Of a stretch of 64,000 nt of DNA, positions 61,425 through 64,000 are shown one piece after another. Under the pieces are notes generated by a model that made no database searches, had not been told where the DNA came from, and saw only the letters and a list, made by a program, of their open reading frames with translations. Within the stretch, counting starts at the first letter, position 1, and each line of letters starts with the position of its first letter. The translations under genes and the position numbers were made by a program. The DNA is from Albidovulum sp. (lineage in GTDB: Bacteria > Pseudomonadota > Alphaproteobacteria > Rhodobacterales > Rhodobacteraceae), in assembly GCA_030837785.1 (NCBI GenBank), contig JAUQYA010000120.1:1-64000 (forward strand), in the 5' to 3' direction.

Positions 61425-62498
61425 ATGGCGGACACCACGCCCCTCCCCCCGGCCCGCTTCCTTCTCCCGGGGTCTCCCGCCGCCGTTGGCTGGGCCTTGC
61501 CAGTGCCGCCGCACTGACCGCAGCCTGTGGCAAGCGCGGCAGCGTCGCCGTCATCCCCCGCCTCCACCGGCGGGGGCCACGCTGCGGCGGGTGATCGTGG
61601 CCACCTCGCGCCAACCCGTCGAGGCCCAGCGTTCTTTTCTGACCAGCGCACCTTCACTACGCGTTTCGCGCAGTTTGCCGTCTTGATCCCGCCCGACCGT
61701 ACGCCCAGTACCATCCGCTATCCCCGCGGCACGCCAGACCCCCGGCGTGACTTCGTGGTGATGGACGCCGCGACGCTGGATGGGCCGAACGGCTTTGTCC
61801 GGGCGGTCGATGCCGAGGCGCGGGCGCAATCGCCCCGGGCGCGCACGGGCGTCGTGTTCGTGCACGGGTTCAACACCAATTTCGCCGAAGCCCTGATGAA
61901 GGACGTGCAGTTGCGCCACGACCCGCAGTCGCCGGGTGCCGGAGTGATGTTCACCTGGCCGTCAGAGGCCAAGCTCATGGCCTATGTCGCCGGCCGGGAG
62001 AACGCGCTGTTTTCGCGCGACGCACTGGCCGACACGCTGGGCCTGATGCAACGGGCCTCGCTGCGGGGCTACAACCTCGTCGCCCATTCGATGGGAACCT
62101 TCCTGGCGATGGAGACGCTGCGCACGCTGGCACTGACCGGCGACCGTGCCACGCTTTCCAGGATCAACGCCGTGGTCCTGATCTCGGCCGATCTGGAGAT
62201 TGACCTCCTCCGCCGCCAGGCGCCGCCGGTTCTGGCCGCCGGGGTTCCGATCTATCTGCTGCGCTCCGCGGCAGAGCTTGGCGGGCTCGACGTGGGCGTC
62301 GTCGATCTCGGCGCCATCGGGTCGGATGACGCCGCGCGGCACCTGAAGGTCGGCTCCTCGCCGGAGGTCATCGCGCTGGTGCAGCGCATCCGCAACAGCG
62401 GCGTCTCGATCTTCGACGACGGACAGAAGACCGGCCTTCTCGACGGCAGCGCCGCCATCCTGCAAGGCGCGACCGGCGCCATCCTGCGACCATTCTGA
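61425..62498 (+). pseudogene. Alpha/beta hydrolase (DUF900-like) with N-terminal frameshifts
   Basis: The C-terminal ~300 residues are open (from about 61620): GVVFVHGFNTNFAEALMKDV, the nucleophile motif LVAHSMGTFLAMETLR and LISADLEIDLLRRQ match the DUF900 alpha/beta hydrolase type. The N-terminus is spread over frames: a GGAGG site and ATG at 61425, a lipoprotein-like SAAALTAACGKRGS in another frame (~61505-61545), and TLRRVIVATSRQPVEAQ in the third (~61580-61630). A single-frame protein of ~350 residues with a lipobox cysteine would result if two to three one-base errors were restored. Confidence 0.7.
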
Positions 62499-62550
62499 GG
62501 ACACCTGCCCCGCCCACATCCACCCTGCAACCCAGACAAGAGGTGCGAAG

Positions 62551-64000
62551 ATGATGAAAAAAGACCACAGATCGCTGGCATCAGGTTGCAGCGTGCTGGC
62601 ATTGATGCTGTTCGCCGTGGCTCCCGCCGCCGCGCAAGACACCGCGCGCGGCGGGTCCGTGGGCGATGTCGGCGAGGTGAACGAGGCCGACTTCGGGCGG
62701 CTCGTGCCTTCCCGGCCGGCCTATTCGCCCGCGGTCAACCGCAACTTCCGCTGCGCCCGCTGTTCGGCGACACGCACCTGCACACCGCCGTGTCGCTGGA
62801 TGCCGGCGTGGCCGGCGCGCGGCTGACGCCTGTCGACGCATACCGGCTGGCGCGGGGCGAGCGGATCACCGCCTCCAGCGGCCTGCCGGTGCAGTTGAGC
62901 CGGCTGCTCGACTTCCTGGTGGTGGCGGACCATTCCGGCAACATGGGCGTCTTCCCGACGCTGTTCGCAGGCGATCCCGCGTTCCTGGCCGACCCCACGG
63001 GCCGGCGCTGGTACGACATGATCCAGGGCGGCAAGGGGCTGGGCGCAACCCTCGAGATCATCGCGGCGGTCAGCAAGAACACCTTCCCGCCCGCACTGGC
63101 CGTGTCCCCGGATTCGACCCTTTTGCGCGATGTCTGGAACGACACCATCGACGCGACCGAGCAGTTCAACGATCCCGGCCGGTTCACCGCCTTCATCGGC
63201 TACGAGTGGACATCGCAGGGCGCCTACGACATCCACCGCAACGTGATCTACCGCGACGGGGCCGACCTTGCGCGCCAGGTCGTGCCCTTCACGGTCGCCC
63301 CCCTTGGGCAGTCCGCACGAACCCGACCTGTGGAAGTGGATGGCCGACTACGAGGACAAGACCGGCGGGCGGGTGCTGGCCATCGCGCACAACGGCAACG
63401 TGTCGAACGGGCTGAAGTTCCCCACGGAAACGCAACCCCTCTCCGACAAGCCCGTGGACCAGGCCTAGATCAAGGGCCGCGCGCGGTGGGAGCCGCTCTA
63501 CGAAGTCACCCAGATGAAGGGCACCGGCGAGGCGCATCCGCTCCTGTCGCCCAACGACGAACTTGCCGACTTCGAGATCTGGGACCAGGGCAACCTGAAC
63601 CTGTCCGAGGCCAAGACGCCCGAGATGCTGCCGCACGAATACGCCCGATCGGGCCTCAAGCTGGGGCTCCAGCTCGAGCGCAAGTTCGGCACCAGCCCCT
63701 ACGCCTTCGGCATGGTCGGCGGGACCGATGCCCACACCGGGCTGACCGCGGTAGAGGAAGACAACTTCTGGGGCAAGCTCACGCCGATGGAGCCGAACCC
63801 CGGGCGGCTGACCAACACCTTCATTCACGATCCGAACACCGGCCTGAAGCTGATGGAATGGCAGGTGTCGTCCTCCGGCTACGCCGCGGTCTGGGCAGCC
63901 GAGAACACCCGCGAATCCCTCTTCGACGCGATGGCGCGGCGCGAGACCTACGGCACCACCGGAACCCGGATGACCGTGCGGTGCTTCGGCGGCTACGACT
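62551..64000 (+). pseudogene. DUF3604 family protein, two frameshifts and an in-frame TAG, 3' end outside the window
   Basis: The N-terminus has a signal peptide (LALMLFAVAPAAAQD) and FGRLVPSRPAYSPAVNRNF. Near 62750 the frame shifts so that RPLFGDTHLHTAVSLDAGVA is read in the next frame: the metal-binding GDTHLHT motif of DUF3604. A second shift near 63300 leads to LGSPHEPDLWKWMADYEDKT. At 63466-63468 TAG replaces an expected sense codon (DQA / IKGRARWEPLYEVTQMKG). The frame then stays open to the window end (VGGTDAHTG). Broken as written. Confidence 0.82.

Overview
The window is a GC-rich alphaproteobacterial chromosome or megaplasmid segment. The type of organism suggested is the Rhodobacterales (Rhodobacter/Paracoccus/Roseobacter relatives). 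This rests on high GC, dense co-directional operons with ATGA stop/start overlaps, and the mix of TRAP, Liv-type and polyamine-type transporters with MmgE/PrpD, GMC and ETF genes. No rRNA, intact tRNA, CRISPR or replication gene was seen. Nearly everything is small-molecule catabolism plus uptake.

Layout. 1-942: C-terminal part of a TRAP transporter large permease, broken by an in-frame TAG. 943-1393: a scar of gene fragments (MmgE/PrpD-like and DUF465-like). 1383-11776 (all minus): a long apparent operon running from a PEP-mutase/isocitrate-lyase-type enzyme and an isochorismatase-type amidase through a complete branched-chain-type ABC transporter (SBP, two permeases, two ATPases) to a flavoprotein reductase, an MmgE/PrpD protein and a hydantoinase-like amidohydrolase. 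12067-12777: two truncated IS6-type transposases facing each other. 12809-19253 (minus): TetR regulator, two amine-oxidase-like FAD subunits, ETF alpha/beta, MaoC hydratase, citryl-CoA-lyase-like protein. 19373-23486: RidA, a tartrate/isopropylmalate-type dehydrogenase, amidase, nitronate monooxygenase. 23498-29687 (minus): MDR reductase, thioesterase, GMC dehydrogenase and an amino-acid-type ABC transporter, next to a duplicated 5' piece of the GMC gene. 30002-36116: M20 hydrolase, orphan polyamine-type binding protein, SDR, an unrecognised protein with an exact internal duplication, and a GarR-like/GarL-like pair. 36150-47192 (minus): two polyamine-type ABC transporters, gamma-carbonic-anhydrase-like protein, enoyl-CoA hydratase, aldehyde dehydrogenase, second GMC dehydrogenase. 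47383-55744 (plus): nitroreductase, deacetylase, acyl-CoA synthetase, third GMC dehydrogenase, EamA exporter, amino-acid-type ABC transporter. 55800-57545: a third degenerate IS6-type transposase, a LysR regulator and an IS3-family fragment. 58233-64000: an AraC regulator divergent from a visibly decayed outer-membrane/DUF locus (frameshifts and stops).

How it fits together. From 1.4 to 55.7 kb the window is a series of 'transporter plus oxidation/hydrolysis enzymes' modules, with several divergent promoter regions containing palindromes built from GTAC or GTAT half-sites. The enzymes (amidase, hydantoinase-like, isochorismatase-like, M20, GMC, ETF-linked oxidases, RidA, CoA enzymes) point to use of nitrogenous compounds such as amides, ureides, quaternary amines or opine-like amino acids. 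The actual substrates cannot be read from sequence. Intact modules lie mainly between the IS6 remnants, while both outer flanks contain broken genes, so the segment looks like an assembled catabolic island in rearranged surroundings.
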